A DNA stretch of 64,000 bases, from contig CM053146.1 of assembly GCA_028571685.1 (NCBI GenBank), positions 68,791,431 through 68,855,430 on the forward strand, written 5' to 3'. The stretch comes from Heterohyrax brucei. Its lineage: Eukaryota; Chordata; Mammalia; Hyracoidea; Procaviidae. This document shows, one piece after another, positions 1 through 11,762 of the stretch (its first letter is position 1; each line of letters opens with the position of its first letter). Made by a program: the position numbers and the translations under genes. The notes below the pieces were generated by a model. It saw nothing but the letters and a program-made list of their open reading frames with translations, made no database searches and was not told the origin of the DNA.

Positions 1-820
1 GAATATGAACATTCTTTGGAAAGAGAGATACCACACACCCTTAGAGCTCCTTAGAGCTAAGCTGCTACCTTGCTAACCTTACAGCAGTCTCATATTTTTA
101 TCCTCCTGCTGGGAGACCAAAAGTATTTATTTTATTCTACATAAAATAGCAGAGAAGTACTCCAGAACTGAGGTACTTCTTGTGGTGACACAGGGCCTAT
201 TGTAACCTATCAGTGAACTTGAGACTGAGCAGCAGGTTAAGGTGGAGTGGGGTGGGCAGAGTGGTCAGGTGACTGCATTGCCATCTGTAGTTCTTGACTG
301 GTCATCTGGCCGGTGCTGACCTTTCAGAATATGATCCAGTGAAATCCAAACCCTGAGAGCGGCTGGCAGGCAAAATCTGCTTCTCAATGTCAGTTTCACT
401 GTTGCGTCGTTTAATTGTCCACTACCACTTGTAAAGGACCCATTAGACTTAGGTCATGAACCTCCCATTTGGAATTAATGGGTAATCAAATCCTATTTGA
501 TTGGAAATACATTTGTCTTCAATGTTTTGGCTTCGTGATTATTAATGTCTAACATTTTAGTAACATAAACTTTAATAGAATGGTATCTTTTTATAAGGCT
601 GACTTGGGGCAATTAGCACTTACTGTCAAAGCTGATGTGTAAAGAGAATACGACTTCCATCAAATTATATCCCCAAACCACAGAATGTCTGACACTGCAG
701 TAGTGTTTTAGTATATAAATAGAGTGATTTTTAATAATATCTTCTGTGGAAACTTTAAAATAATGAGGCAGAAACTATTGTTCATGCAGAAAATAGATGT
801 CCTTCCATCTCATTTGCCTC
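1..820. other. Unassigned AT-rich sequence
   Basis: I see no repeat family, splice-flanked exon or conserved ORF that I can name here. Short open frames in this stretch have no recognisable domain. Confidence 0.5.
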
Positions 821-824
821 AGAA

Positions 825-980
825 GTTTACCAGGCCTTTATCCAGTGATCAGTCGTTTATTTATTCACTTACCCAAATTATACTGAGCATCTGGTGGGTA
901 CTATACTGCATTATGTACTGGAACAACAGAAGAGTATAAGCGCCTGTCTACAAGAAGCTTGCAATTTGTCTAGGATAAAA
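825..980 (-). repeat. L2-like ancient LINE fragment
   Basis: The order of words resembles the reverse complement of the L2 3' region: a run of TTTATTCA type, then GAGCATCTG, then a weak match to the 'tactggaacaacag' segment and the 'acaagaagcttgcaattt' segment. The copy is strongly diverged. The family is inferred by eye; a RepeatMasker search would decide. Confidence 0.4.
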
Positions 981-1367
981 GACATATTAAGATACAATTA
1001 CAAATTAGGCTTAAAAAGAAAAAGGCTGTCTACTCATGAGACTACAGAGTAGGTGTAACAAAGACATACGAAGTTGATTTCTTCAAGAGTAAAGGGTGAA
1101 GGAAAGCTTAGAACATGTAGAATTTGAGCTGTTAATGAAAACCTAGGAGAAAGTGACCAGCAGGTGAAAGGTCTCAGGAGCAAGGTTAAGCTAGTGCAAA
1201 CTTCCTGGAATGAACTTCATTTAAGCAAAATGACAATCATGGAAGTTTATGACAGAGAAAGAAAGGCAGACGATCAAGGAGAGATCACTGAGGAAAATCT
1301 TCATTTAGGGTACAAGTGAAATTTAGAGAAACAAAATGAAGACTAGTGACAGCCTAGTACCACTCCC

Positions 1368-1572
1368 AGGGCAATACAATGCTTAGTACACTTGGCTGCC
1401 AACCAAAAGGCTGGTTGTTGGTTCAACGACACAGAGAGACACCACAGAAGAAATGTTTACTTTCTTCCAAGAAATCACCCACTGAAAATCCTATGGAGCA
1501 CAGTTCTACTTGGACACACAAAGGGTTCCCATTAGTCAAATTTGATTTGATGGCAACTGATTTTAAGAAAGT
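1368..1572 (+). repeat. AfroSINE (long variant, decayed)
   Basis: The copy contains the tRNA-related words CTTGGCTGCCAACCAAAAGG and GTTGGTTCAA (degenerate B box), then CCTATGGAGCACAGTTCTACT and a degraded tail ending TGATGGCAACTGATTT. The middle holds the extra segment found in the longer AfroSINE variant. An open frame of about 70 codons across it is incidental. Confidence 0.7.
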
Positions 1573-1599
1573 GAAGAGTTTGAAATGTTGTGAGTGAAA

Positions 1600-3780
1600 C
1601 AATTTTACAACACTAGTCTACTCTTATCATCATACTTGAATACCTAATATTGATAACATTAACCAAAAGCTGTATCAGTTGAAAAACTCATTAGTGTTGA
1701 TATGAAACGGAAAACTTTGTATGCCAAGCCCTGTCACTGACCAATTTTCTTTAGATCCAGAGGCAGTAACATATTCAGCCCATATCTCAGCTTACCCCCA
1801 AACCCAAAAGAAAGACAAGATCTGAAAGTTGTTTCTCTTTTCATGAAGCATTTGAGTGTGAGATAACTGGAGTTTCTTGAAGTAAAAATCTATTCCTTAA
1901 ATTTAAGATGAATTGTTGCTCTAGTCACCCACGTCTATTTATAAGAAAGACTACGTCTGCTAGAATTGAAAAATGCTCATTTAAATAGCTGGCAATTATT
2001 TAATGATATGACTGTCTGTAAGTTATATATACCTGCACATAGCGTGTTCTTTAAAACTTGTACCAATAACTCTAAGGTAATTCTCCAAAGAGGCTATTAG
2101 TCTGTTGTGTCATAGGATATTATGTTATTAATAATACACAGATGAAAGAAAATTGTCGAGTTAATGTGGTTAGCTAGAGACACAAATTGAGAGTCAAGAT
2201 TCATTGGTTCTATTTTGAGCTTCACCACTGACTCTGAGCTTTCAGAAGTCACATATTCTTCAAAATAATATTGATCCTTTACAGGGGTACAGGATTTTAA
2301 AACCAGATAATTTTGAAGTTCTTTGAGATCTTCTGAAGCAGGAACATTAATTTCTTCTAATTAGCTAAGGATCTCACAAGCTTTCAAAGTTGTATGTCAT
2401 TTCTGTTCTATTATGCATCCGTACTGCTTTGAAATATTTTACATTTAGATACAGGCTTTTAAAAAGGCAAATTTATTAAATGAGGAATGAATTAAAATAT
2501 TATGAACATGACCTTATTTGCATTAAAAAACTAGGATCTAAGGCAGATAGTAAAACAACAATTATAGTAAAAGGTAATAAAGAGATATGTAACAAGCATG
2601 TTTTCAAACAAATGCAAATATTAAGATGTACACTTTTGTAAAATATCAAAAATAATTATTTGTAAAATAATTTTAAATATTTTAAGTGTGTGACAAAACA
2701 TAGTGTCAGACATTGCCTGTATTTTTACATTTAATCAAGAAATCAGGTATATAGTATTTGAATGACAGACACATTCCCCATGAAGGCTGCCAGTTGGATT
2801 CTTGTCTTGGCGGGCTAAGGCGCCAGGAGTTTTCCTCTTACTTCTGTTTCTGTTGGAGTCCCTTTCAAGCTGTCACAGCTGGGGAAGAATCAGGGCTTTG
2901 GCTTTTTTAAACACCTTTCATTTTTCTACATGGAGTCAAGTTTTGAAAATTTAAACATGACAAAACTCGATAGGACATGACATGATTCAGTTAACGTTTT
3001 GACTGAGTAATGAACCACAAGTTAATATCAACAAGACACTGAAATAGAAAAGATGCTTATTACTAGAGACAGAAATGACACTGTGATGCGTGGATACTCA
3101 AAGCATGTCTTCTCTCTCTTAAGATTAGCTGTATCACAGTTCTCTAAAATTACTTCAGAGGAAATAAAGAATACTTCATGCCGTGTTTCATTTTAGGAGA
3201 TGCTACCAAGCCCAAGAAAATATGTCAAAAGATTTTTTTTAAAGTATGTTTATATATAAAAAGTATTCTTCTGTGGTATATGTATAAGAATGTGCAGTAT
3301 TTTTCAAGTAATTCATATCTACCCTGAATTTATGTTATTCACACTTGACTATTCACAAATTATAGACAATCAAGGCTTTACTTTTAGTTTATCACTGAAT
3401 GGAAAGAAATTATTTTACTTTTGGAATCACAGCTCCTGTGGGAAGGGAAAAGAGTAGCATCTCTGTAAGAGCCAGCACTTAAGAAAGGCCTGTCCAGTCT
3501 ATTGCCCTCTTCCCGTGGCCCTCTTCTCTCTTACGTACTTCACGCTACATGCCCCACACCCAACTCTCTTTCCCCTGTAACCGATAAGAACTTACATATG
3601 TATTATTAGAATATTAGAATCAACTGAGGGAGCTCTGTGAACAAAGACAAGGGATATGAGGAAAACACTTATTTTCAAGTTTATTCATTTCAGCAACATT
3701 ATCACTATTGATAGTAGCAAAAACTCAGATGAAATGGGTAACCATCTCTAAAGGATATGTTAACCAATGGTAGAGTTACA
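1600..3780. other. Unassigned AT-rich sequence
   Basis: More than 2 kb without a recognisable gene or young repeat. A GC-richer patch near 2790-2890 and another near 3430-3570 are not assignable by eye. Both could be old unique or repeat-derived DNA. Confidence 0.5.
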
Positions 3781-3786
3781 TGTCTT

Positions 3787-3925
3787 GTTGTTATGTGTTG
3801 ATTCAGCGTAACCCTATGTACAACAGAATGGAACGCTGCCCTTCTGCCTTCATAATTATTGTTGTGCTTTGATCCTATTGCTGTGGCCGGTTACAGTTAC
3901 CACCTCCATCCATCTGTGGTGGCCA
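3787..3925 (-). repeat. RTE LINE 3'-end fragment
   Basis: On the plus strand it opens with TTGTTGTTATGTG, the reverse complement of the CAA-rich RTE terminus. The equivalents of ACCCTATGTACAACAGAA and of the GTTGTGCTTTGATCC segment follow, in the same order as in the long RTE at 11.4-14.65 kb. It is a short, 5'-truncated copy and abuts the LTR that follows. Confidence 0.7.
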
Positions 3926-3929
3926 GGAT

Positions 3930-4454
3930 TATGTCAGCCTGGCTACTCCATATTTGGCTGCTGTATTAAGTGGCAGGGCGGGGTTTGTGATGGCTCCTCG
4001 CCCCTCGGATCTCATCTCTCGACCTTCCACTACTACTGCTGGTCTGCTCATGTAGCCAGGAGCTCCTGCTCTCTTCTTCCGGCGTCTGGTTCCTGGACTT
4101 GAACTAGCAGCTGTGGATTCATCGGTCTTTGCAGTCGGCACTTGACCTTGCAGTCCTGCTCCCTGACCTGCCGATCCTGGGTTCGCCAGACTCTGCAGCT
4201 TCATCTCACCGCCAGCTTGGGACTCACTGACCTACACAACCGGTGATCTAGAACTCTGGTCTGGGACCTGCCGACTTTGGGTTCCTCAGCTTCTGTGGCC
4301 ATGTGAGGCTTGTGCCAGAACTTGGGACATTCAGCTTCTGCGATTGCATGAGCTGTTTCCTATATCTATATCTATCTATCTATGTATTATAAATCTTTCC
4401 TTGTACTTACACATGTTACTGGTTTTGCTTCCCTAGAAAACCCAGCCTAAGACA
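3930..4454 (+). mobile_element. LTR of a MaLR-like retroelement
   Basis: A GC- and CTG-rich block ends with an ATCT microsatellite (4363-4385), then ACTGGTTTTGCTTCCCTAG and AACCCAGCCTAAGACAC. That order, with a TATC-rich run before a 'ctggttttgctt..agaaaaccc..taagaca' terminus, is typical of the 3' end of mammalian MaLR-type LTRs. The segment at 21095-21335 looks like the 5' part of the same family. No internal retroviral coding sequence is adjacent, so it is a solo or partial LTR. ORFs of 77 and 91 codons crossing it are non-functional. Confidence 0.6.
4363..4386. repeat. ATCT microsatellite inside LTR
   Basis: TATCTATATCTATCTATCTA is an imperfect tetranucleotide run. It sits at the place where this LTR family carries a length-variable tract. 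Confidence 0.8.
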
Positions 4455-4560
4455 CCATCTTTTTCACTGACCTTCTGTTTTACCAAGCACCATATTTACA
4501 TTAAACCAAGCCAAATTTATTGCTATCAAGTTCACTCCAACTCTCAGTGGTGTGAGTACC

Positions 4561-4713
4561 AGGAAAACTTGGTGGTGTAGTGGTTAAGTCCTATGGCTGC
4601 TAACCAAAAGGTCAGCAGTTCACATCCACCAGGAGCTCCTTGGAAACTCCGTGGGGTAGGTCTACTCTGTCTTACAAGTGTCTATGAATCAGAATGAACT
4701 CTGCTAACACTGA
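4561..4713 (+). repeat. AfroSINE (near full-length, short variant)
   Basis: All landmarks of the family are present: the A-box region GTGGTTAAGTCCTATGGCTG, CTAACCAAAAGGTCAGCAG, the B-box-like GTTCACATCC, CTCCTTGGAAACTCC, TCTACTCTGTCTTACAAG, and a weak version of the RTE-like tail (TATGAATCAGAATGAACTC). AfroSINE is a tRNA-derived, non-autonomous element of Afrotheria. Its 3' part resembles the RTE 3' terminus, so RTE proteins probably copied it. Confidence 0.9.
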
Positions 4714-4719
4714 AAGTAA

Positions 4720-5825
4720 GGTGGAATTCAGTGTATACAGTATAGTACCATTTAATGAAATGGGATTATTATTTGTATTTTCTCAAATCTGTGTAAGTTG
4801 GAAGGATGAGAAGGAAATTTTTACAATTTAGAAGGATAAGCCAGGAATAAAAGTGGTCATCAGAGATAGATGGGGATGGGCTAGTAGTGAGACTTCTTAA
4901 TATATCTTTTTTATTTTTCAGCCATGCAAATATATTATCTTATGGTGAATGTATTCTCTTTTGGTAAAAGTGCAGAGTAGTATTCAATAAATGTTTTTTG
5001 AATGATTAAACAATTGAATAGACACAAAATACTCCCAATCAGTTACGCTGTGAAATTATAATAGCTCATTAAAAGTCTCTGGGTCTCGTACTATACTGTG
5101 ATGTTTTACTTCCTTTTTCCCTTATAACTCAATGGACTGAGTTCTCATTAAAATACATAGTTTATTCAATATATCATCCTACTGTGAAGTGTTTTTATTC
5201 ATGTAATTTATTTGTATTCTTTAAATAGAGTTTAAGCTACCCTGAAGTGGAGATAATCTTGTATGTTTACTTTTATTCTTTAACTTCTCATTTAAGGTGA
5301 CAATCATAGCCACTGTTTAATAAATCATCAACCTCTATAAATTCTACTAATGTGTCGTATAAGTGATACTTATTATAGGACATAAAATTCGGATATATTT
5401 TATCTTCTTTCAAATTAATTGAGTCATATCATTTTACAATCACACGAGTCCTGGTGGTATGTCATATATTCAGAAACAGGGGCTCTTGGATGGGTTCCAG
5501 GTTAAGATAAATCCCCAAGTTCCTTTAGATGACCAATTTGCACATGCAGAGATGATTAATAGAGCTCTGGTATGCCTCAATCTTTATACTACTATGTTAG
5601 ATTTCCTGTCAAAGTAATATGCTTTCATTGTTCTTTATTTTCTTTACCACACTTGAGGTGTTTCCTCACCACCTAGAAGCATGGTTACACCATTCACGAT
5701 GACTAAAGGCAAACAAGCAAAAAAAAAGAAAAAGAAAAAAGACAGAAAAAAAATATATCTGCTTGAATATCTGGCTATCTCTGGCCAGTAATCAAAACTC
5801 TTCTCTATCATAAGTGTTAAAATAA
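4720..5825. other. Unassigned AT-rich sequence
   Basis: No gene or clear repeat recognised. A purine-rich A/AAG tract lies at 5715-5755. It could be the degenerate A-rich tail of an old retroposon but has no assignable body. Confidence 0.5.
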
Positions 5826-5827
5826 AA

Positions 5828-5963
5828 CATTGCCATTGTGTCAATTCCAACTCATAGAAACCCTCTAGAACTCAGTAAGGTCTCCAAGGAACAATTGCTG
5901 TATTCAAACTGCTGACCTTTAGGTTAGCAGCTATAGCTCTTAACCATTACACTACCATAGGTA
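5828..5963 (-). repeat. AfroSINE
   Basis: In reverse orientation: GCCATTGTGTCAATTCCAAC (RTE-like tail), then TCATAGAAACCCTCTAGAAC, GTCTCCAAGGAACAA, CAAACTGCTGACCTTTAGG and TTAGCAGCTATAGCTCTTAA (complement of the tRNA-like head). The order and spacing match the other copies. Confidence 0.88.
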
Positions 5964-5969
5964 CAGTAC

Positions 5970-6760
5970 TTATTTTACGAAAAGTTTTTGAGTTTCTATT
6001 TAAAGGCTTTTGCTTTGACACTAATAGAGACTTTCTATCATGCTGCCTTAGAATCCGGGCTCAGGAAGATACTTAATAGTAAGGCTGTTTTCATTCTTTC
6101 TTTTAGGGAAAAGATTCTTTTTGTTTTCTTGAGTCCTGCTCTAGAGTGAAGACAGATGGACACAGAATATTTTTTTTAATCAGAGTAATGTTAAGCAAAT
6201 ACTAAGAAGTCGTAATAATGAGTAAATAATAAATTTATATGTGAAGTCTAGTGCTTATAATTCAATCATTCATTAACAAGTTAATATTATCAGGAGTATT
6301 ATTTATTTCTACCTATTTGTTAAAACCTCTATTGGATATTACTGTGTGGAGATGAATATTCATAATGTTATTTGTCAAATGAATGGAAGTGTAAAATATA
6401 GTAATATTACCTACAAGTAGTATGTTTAGGTGCTTAGACAGCAAAGTTTGAAAACGCTTTATGGAAGATGTAACATTTCAGCAAATTTCATAAAGATTTG
6501 AAAGGATGTGACGACAGAAAGATGGATGACCATTCCGTATAGATCCACAGGCTTATTTGTCTAGCTGAAGGCCTCGGTCTGAAAACCTCAGTGGATCATA
6601 AAAAGTTAGGAGTGTGATACAGAAAGCACAAATAAGAATTGAATCTAAAATAGAGAACACAAACTTGAACCCCAGAAGCGTATTTTATCTAGCCTACCTT
6701 AAATTAATTTCAACTTGTACAAATTGGAGATTTTATATAAGAATCCTGATTTCCATCTTC
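5970..6760. other. Unassigned AT-rich sequence
   Basis: Nothing recognisable by eye on either strand. Confidence 0.5.
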
Positions 6761-6762
6761 TG

Positions 6763-6882
6763 TTAACAAAAGGTGGGTCGTTCATATCTGCCAGGCGCTC
6801 CTTGGAAAATCCGGAGCAGTTCTACTCTGACCTCTAGGGTTGCTATGAGTCGGGACTGACTCGACAACAGTGGGTCTTAGAG
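6763..6882 (+). repeat. AfroSINE, head-truncated
   Basis: It begins inside the tRNA-like part (AACAAAAGGTGGGTCGTTCA) and runs through CAGGCGCTCCTTGGAAAATC to a well-kept tail, GCTATGAGTCGGGACTGACT. The first ~35 bp of the consensus (A-box part) are missing. Confidence 0.88.
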
Positions 6883-7054
6883 GGTGCTTTATATGGGGCA
6901 AGCTCTCTTGAATTGCCTTTGATTTCTGTTTGACCACTGTTTTGTTTCTTTAAATTACTTTCCTAGGCCCTGTATACAACTAAGCTTGCAAGTCTGAGTC
7001 TGTATCTTTCATCATCTAATGGGTACCTATATCGCTTTCTATCTAAGTCCACGT

Positions 7055-7232
7055 GGTTCCTGAGTTGGGATCAGTAGCACACAAACAAGAATCATCGCCA
7101 TTACTGGGGGAGCTTGTTAAAAGTGTGGGTCCCAGCCCACTCTCTTTAATAGGTTTAGTGGGAGAGCCTGAGACATATATATTTAAAACTTGTCCACATG
7201 ATTCTGATGAATCCAATCTCCAACAGCCTATG
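7055..7232 (+). repeat. MER5-like hAT-Charlie DNA transposon fragment
   Basis: The string GGGGGAGCTTGTTAAAAG, then GGGTCCCAGCCCACTCTC, then a GGTTTAGTGGGAGAGCCTGA segment and a CACATGATTCTGATG end follow the layout of the short non-autonomous MER5A/5B elements. Family assignment is from memory of the consensus layout. Confidence 0.6.
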
Positions 7233-7554
7233 GAATAAAATGAACTAGTGTAGAGCAACAGGTACATTTAGTTAGTTCTTGAGTGTAAGGAACCGAGCCT
7301 AAGCTATTTCTAATTTATTTACAAATGTAATTGTAATTGCTTTGGCTCCTTGCTGGTTGTCCTGGGAATCTTGAATGACAGATGTTATATGAATACAGAA
7401 TATAAATTTGAAGAAAAATTATCATTAAAAAAACCCCTCTTCTCTATGCACCAAAGCCAAATATCACAGAAGAATTGTTACTGTAGTTAACTATCATTGT
7501 GTATTAAGTCTCTGTAATTCTAAAACTTTTCAAGATGGAAGAATTCCAGTCTAA

Positions 7555-7690
7555 ATCTTTCAAATGAGAAATGAGGCCCAAGAAACTGAGAGACTGATTC
7601 AGGCACACACAGCTAGGTAGTGGTAGGGCTGAGCTGCAGCTCCAGTCTTCTGATTTCTTGACCATTCTTGTGCCACAATGATCCATACCC
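7555..7690 (-). repeat. MIR SINE fragment
   Basis: AATGAGGCCCAAGAAACTGA and CACACACAGCTAGGTAGTGG recall the complement of the MIR core (normally '..gaggaaactgaggc..cacagctagtaagtggc'). It is an ancient mammal-wide tRNA-derived SINE. Confidence 0.65.
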
Positions 7691-7699
7691 AGCACAAAC

Positions 7700-9535
7700 G
7701 ATAGATAATGACATATAGAATCTAAAAGGCCAGGCTTCTTGAGGGAGAGTGGAGTACAGGGTTAAAGAGGCATGTTATACAGGTGCTGTGTGTTCTCTCA
7801 GCACTCATCATTTTTAGGCATAAAATCTCAAGCCTGCAGTTTAGTGTATGTTTGTGGAACAGAAAATACAGAAACCTGTGTCTATTAGAAAAAAAGTACA
7901 ACAAAATATTAGTTTTTCTTATAAGATATGAATAAATATCTAAAATGATCAGGGCCAATTTACAAGAACTAAGGCAACTTCCTACACTGAGATAGAAGTG
8001 TATGTTCAAGATTAAAATTGATGGGTTAATGTAGCATTACCTATGAGCCACCAGATGTCGCTATTATAAGCATTATGCAACATCTTAGACTAAGAAACAG
8101 AAAATTTAGTTTCAATCAATATTAGCAACTCTCAGTTTGTGGTCATTATGTATACTCTCCAAAACAATTTTATAAACAGTGTTTCATTATTAATTTTCAT
8201 AACAGTGTATCAAAAGAAAATAAAATCAAGAAATTAGAAAAGCTGTTCTCAGGCTATACTTAGGGACCTGAGTCAAGTCATCTGAGAAGGTGAAAGTCCA
8301 GTCCGCTCAAAAAAATTCAGCAGTTTTAAAAATTTATGTGTTTGTTCAGATTTGAAGCTATAATGCAATGGATGTTATTTTACAGTAATTACTTCAATTA
8401 AATTTTAAGAATGACTAATGAGTAACTACAATTTGTAGGTGTTTAAGTATCTCCCAGAAAAAATAAATGTGAATAAACTGTTCAAGTTCTTGGCAGGGAA
8501 TTTAAGGTCCACTGGAGATGTAAGAGCTAAATGAGGGTAAAACTGAGCATCTATAGAGATTAAATGGAAGGAGGGTGTCACTTAGGTTTGAAAGTCAAAA
8601 CTGAGCATTTTTCACGAGGAAAAGAGTAGAGGGAAGAAATAGAAGGCATTTTTAAAAGGTGTCGAATTGTGTGTACATGCTGGGAAATGTGTAACTGAAG
8701 AGGAGAATTATGGCAAGTGGTAACAGGACATGGACTGAAAAGACAGATTAGGCCTAAGTGAAGACAGGCTTTGACTCTCAAGAATCTACAGTGTCCTTTA
8801 ATTTTTAAAAAATAAAAATCTACCTCATTGATAATTTTTCAAAAGGAGAATTGCATGATTTCATCACCGTTTTATAATAACGAGTCAATGACTGTATGAT
8901 GCAGTGATCAGAAGTGACAGAGCCTAGAGCTAGGAAAGCCGTTTAGGAGGCTAACTCAATAAGGAAGAGCCCAGGGCAGGAAAGAAAGGCCACACGCAGT
9001 GTAGAGAACGTAGATCCCAATCAGAGTTATGTATTGCTAACCAAATGACTGTGGAACTGTCTTGCACATTTTGGCTTTCTTTAGAGTTTTCCCGTCAGTC
9101 ACCGAGACATGGGAAGGTGAAGGCGTATGGAAATACGAAATTCTGTCAGTGGCAGGGGATGGGTGCTTTTGTTCTTTTTCCCATTAAAAAAAAAAAATCC
9201 AGCTATTTAGAAGTCCTAAACTCCTGTAAGAACTTCCATTATTGTTATACTATTATTAAAAGAGCTGCAATTTTAGGACATTTAAAGCTGTCTTTTAGAG
9301 AACTGTCTCTAAAACACCATAAATCTTACAAACTAATGACCCCAAATGCTACAAATCAATTAGATGCAGAATTCAAATGTAAACAAAAAAGTTGATTGAC
9401 ATGTAAATTGTAAGACAATGCTGAAATACCTACTTCCTCCAGCTGGCCTGCCACAATGCCTGAAATATTCACTTCCCAACCCATTAAAGATTTGGTCCCC
9501 TTAATTAAGGTATTACATTTCTAGAACTGCATTCA
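7700..9535. other. Unassigned sequence
   Basis: No gene found. The longest frame (116 codons at 9045-9395) has no recognisable domain and a lysine run from an A-tract. The 8460-9010 part reads like a purine-rich ancient repeat, but I could not place it in a family. Confidence 0.45.
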
Positions 9536-9539
9536 TCCG

Positions 9540-9715
9540 TGCAACAAACATTGATTGCCTACCCTGTGTCAGGACTCCCAAGGTTCCTGGGAATACAACA
9601 ACGAATGAAATGAGATCCCTGTGTTCAAGGGCCTCATAGCATTGTGGTGGAGATAGACACAGAAATAAATAATTTCAGTACAAGGTGAAGTAGCTGCGAA
9701 CACGAAGGAAGAATT
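9540..9715 (-). repeat. L2-like ancient LINE fragment
   Basis: GCAACAAACATTGATTGCCT, then CCTGTGTCAGGACTC, CTGGGAATACAACAACGAAT and GGTGGAGATAGACACAGAAA follow the order of the L2 3' region in reverse orientation. This is better preserved than the 825-980 copy. Confidence 0.6.
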
Positions 9716-9863
9716 AATTATCTGGAGAAAGTAAAGAGTTGGGAAAAGGAGCCAAGAAAATATGATGCCCAGAATGTCTTGAAAAAAAAAAAAAAAAACC
9801 CAGAAAATCCTCAAGCCTGGTAAGACAGCGGTCAGCAGGCACCTGTGAAATAAAAGGACCAAG

Positions 9864-9965
9864 TGCTGTGATTGTTAGCTGTTATCAAGTTGGCTCTGAC
9901 TCATAGAGATCCTGTGTGCAACAGAACAAAAAATACCTGCTCCTGTGCCTTCTGCACCGTCAAAA
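9864..9965 (-). repeat. RTE LINE 3'-end fragment
   Basis: TGTTAGCTGTTATCAAGTTG and CTCATAGAGATCCTGTGTGC, then AACAGAAC, match the terminal ~100 bp of RTE in reverse orientation. The match fades after about 9965. Confidence 0.65.
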
Positions 9966-10261
9966 AGGCCCACAGGAAGATACGATCCCTTTGTCTACTC
10001 CACCTTTATATCTGTGCCTTTCCCTGCTGTTCATGGAGACAACTGGTTCACAGATTTGTGTATTTTGTCATAGGAATAGAACCAGCACACTTTTAAGAGA
10101 GAAAAGGGGACAACAAATAAACACTGAGACTGTCACAGGGAAATCAGAACAGAAAGTCACTCTGCTCTGTCCGTTTCAGCAATAAATTAGTGAATTGCTT
10201 TAACATTTTCCTATAGCCCTGTTAGAGAGACATTAAGGACCGTAAGATATGAAGTCACACA

Positions 10262-10414
10262 AACAAAAAACATTGCTGCAAAGTTGACTCCTATTCATAG
10301 TTACCTCTGTAAGACACAACAGAACTGCAGCATAGGGCTAACAAGAAACAGCTGGTGAGATAGACCTGCCAGCCTTTTGGTTAGCAGCCCTAGCTTTTAA
10401 ACACTGTGCCATAG
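10262..10414 (-). repeat. AfroSINE (decayed)
   Basis: Tail-like CATTGCTGCAAAGTTGACTC, then ACAGAACTGCAGCATAGGGC, CCAGCCTTTTGGTTAGCAGC and TTTTAAACACTGTGCCATAG. The head region is the best conserved part. Confidence 0.8.
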
Positions 10415-10457
10415 GACTCGTATCAAATAGGTGATTTAAATGTGCCCCGTGAGTCTT

Positions 10458-10845
10458 AGGTACCTAGAATTGCCATAAGAGAAATATTGCAAGTGGATGG
10501 CTTTAACAAACAGAAATGTATGTTTTTTCCCATGGTTTAGGAGGCTAGAAATCTGAATTCAGGGTTACCGGCTTAGGACAAAATTTCTTTCTCTGTGGGC
10601 TCTGGGGGAGGCTTCTTGTCTCTTCTGAGCTTCTGCTTCTGTGCCGTCTTCATGAGATCTGGCATCTTTCTTCCCTTTCTTCACACTGTCTGCTTCCTAG
10701 CTTACTAGTTTGATCTTTTTTATACTCAAAAGAAAGTTACTTAAGGCATACTCTACACTAATCCTGTCTCATTAATGAAACAAAGACTATCCACTCCCAA
10801 ATGGGATTACCACCACAGGCATATCAAAACCCCATTGTCTTCTGT
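10458..10845 (-). mobile_element. MaLR-like LTR (same family as 14771-15295), incomplete
   Basis: GTGGATGGCTTTAACAAACA, then GGAGGCTAGAAATCTGAATT, CTCTGTGGGCTCTGGGGGAG, and later CTAATCCTGTCTCATTAATG. The reading is collinear with the complete LTR at 14771 but lacks that copy's last ~120 bp. Both edges are approximate. No coding region is attached. Confidence 0.75.
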
Positions 10846-10851
10846 TAGGAT

Positions 10852-10985
10852 TCCTACCCTGGTCACCCTATAGGACAGAGTAGAATTGCCCCATAGGATT
10901 TCCAAGGAGTGGCTGGTGGATTTGAACTCCTGAACCTTTGATTAGTAAATAAAATGATTAACCACTGTATCACCAGTGCTCTAGA
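10852..10985 (-). repeat. AfroSINE, tail-truncated
   Basis: CACCCTATAGGACAGAGTAG, AATTGCCCCATAGGATTTCC, AAGGAGTGGCTGGTGGATTT and the head complement GATTAACCACTGTATCACCA. The RTE-like terminus (GAGTCGGAATCGACT region) is missing. It lies directly after the LTR at 10458-10845. Confidence 0.87.
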
Positions 10986-11762
10986 AAGATATTAAAGCAA
11001 CTCCTTAATTTATTGCTAAAATGGACAAAGCAGAGTGACCATCTGTTCCAGTTTCCCTGGGATAGTCTCGGTTTTTATTTGTTGTCCTACTTTCATTCTT
11101 AAGAATCTGCTGGTTTGCATAATAATTTTTGTTTACATGATAGTACATTATTTCCATGATATAACATAAATCTGTGAACCAACTGTTACCAACACCAGTA
11201 GGGCAAGCCGTGGTTATGAACATAGAATAGATGATGGATCAGTGACAAGGGAGGCCAAGAGAAACGGAGTAAGAATTAAGGCACTGCAAAGTGCTGCCCA
11301 CCTGAAATGTGAAGGACATGTTGCCATATTTGTACCATGGATGTGTAATAAAAAGGATGTTTGAAAATAATAGAACACAGTTATTCCAGTGTTGAGAAAG
11401 CATGAGAACACTTAGATCCTACTAAGGACTATAAAGCAGCGTTGTTAGGTGCAATCAAGTTGGTTCTGACTCGTAGCGATCCCATGAACAACAGAAGGAA
11501 ACACTGCCTGGTCCTGTGACAGGTTCGCAGTTGTTTTTGTGCTTAAGCCCACTGTAGTGGCCACTGTGTCCATCTGTCTCGTTGAGGGTCTTCCTCTTTT
11601 TTGCTGACCCTCCACTCTGCCAAGCATGATGTCCTTCTCCAGGGACTGATCTTTCCTGACATGTTCAAAATTTGTAAGATTCAGTCTTGCCGTCTTTGCT
11701 TCTGAGGAGCACTCTGGTTGCACTTCTTCCACAACAGATCTGTTTGTTCTTTTGGCAGTCTG

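Noticed and set aside
3869..4204. Overlapping 77- and 91-codon ORFs on both strands
   Set aside because: They lie in a GC-rich LTR where stops are rare; overlap on both strands marks chance frames.
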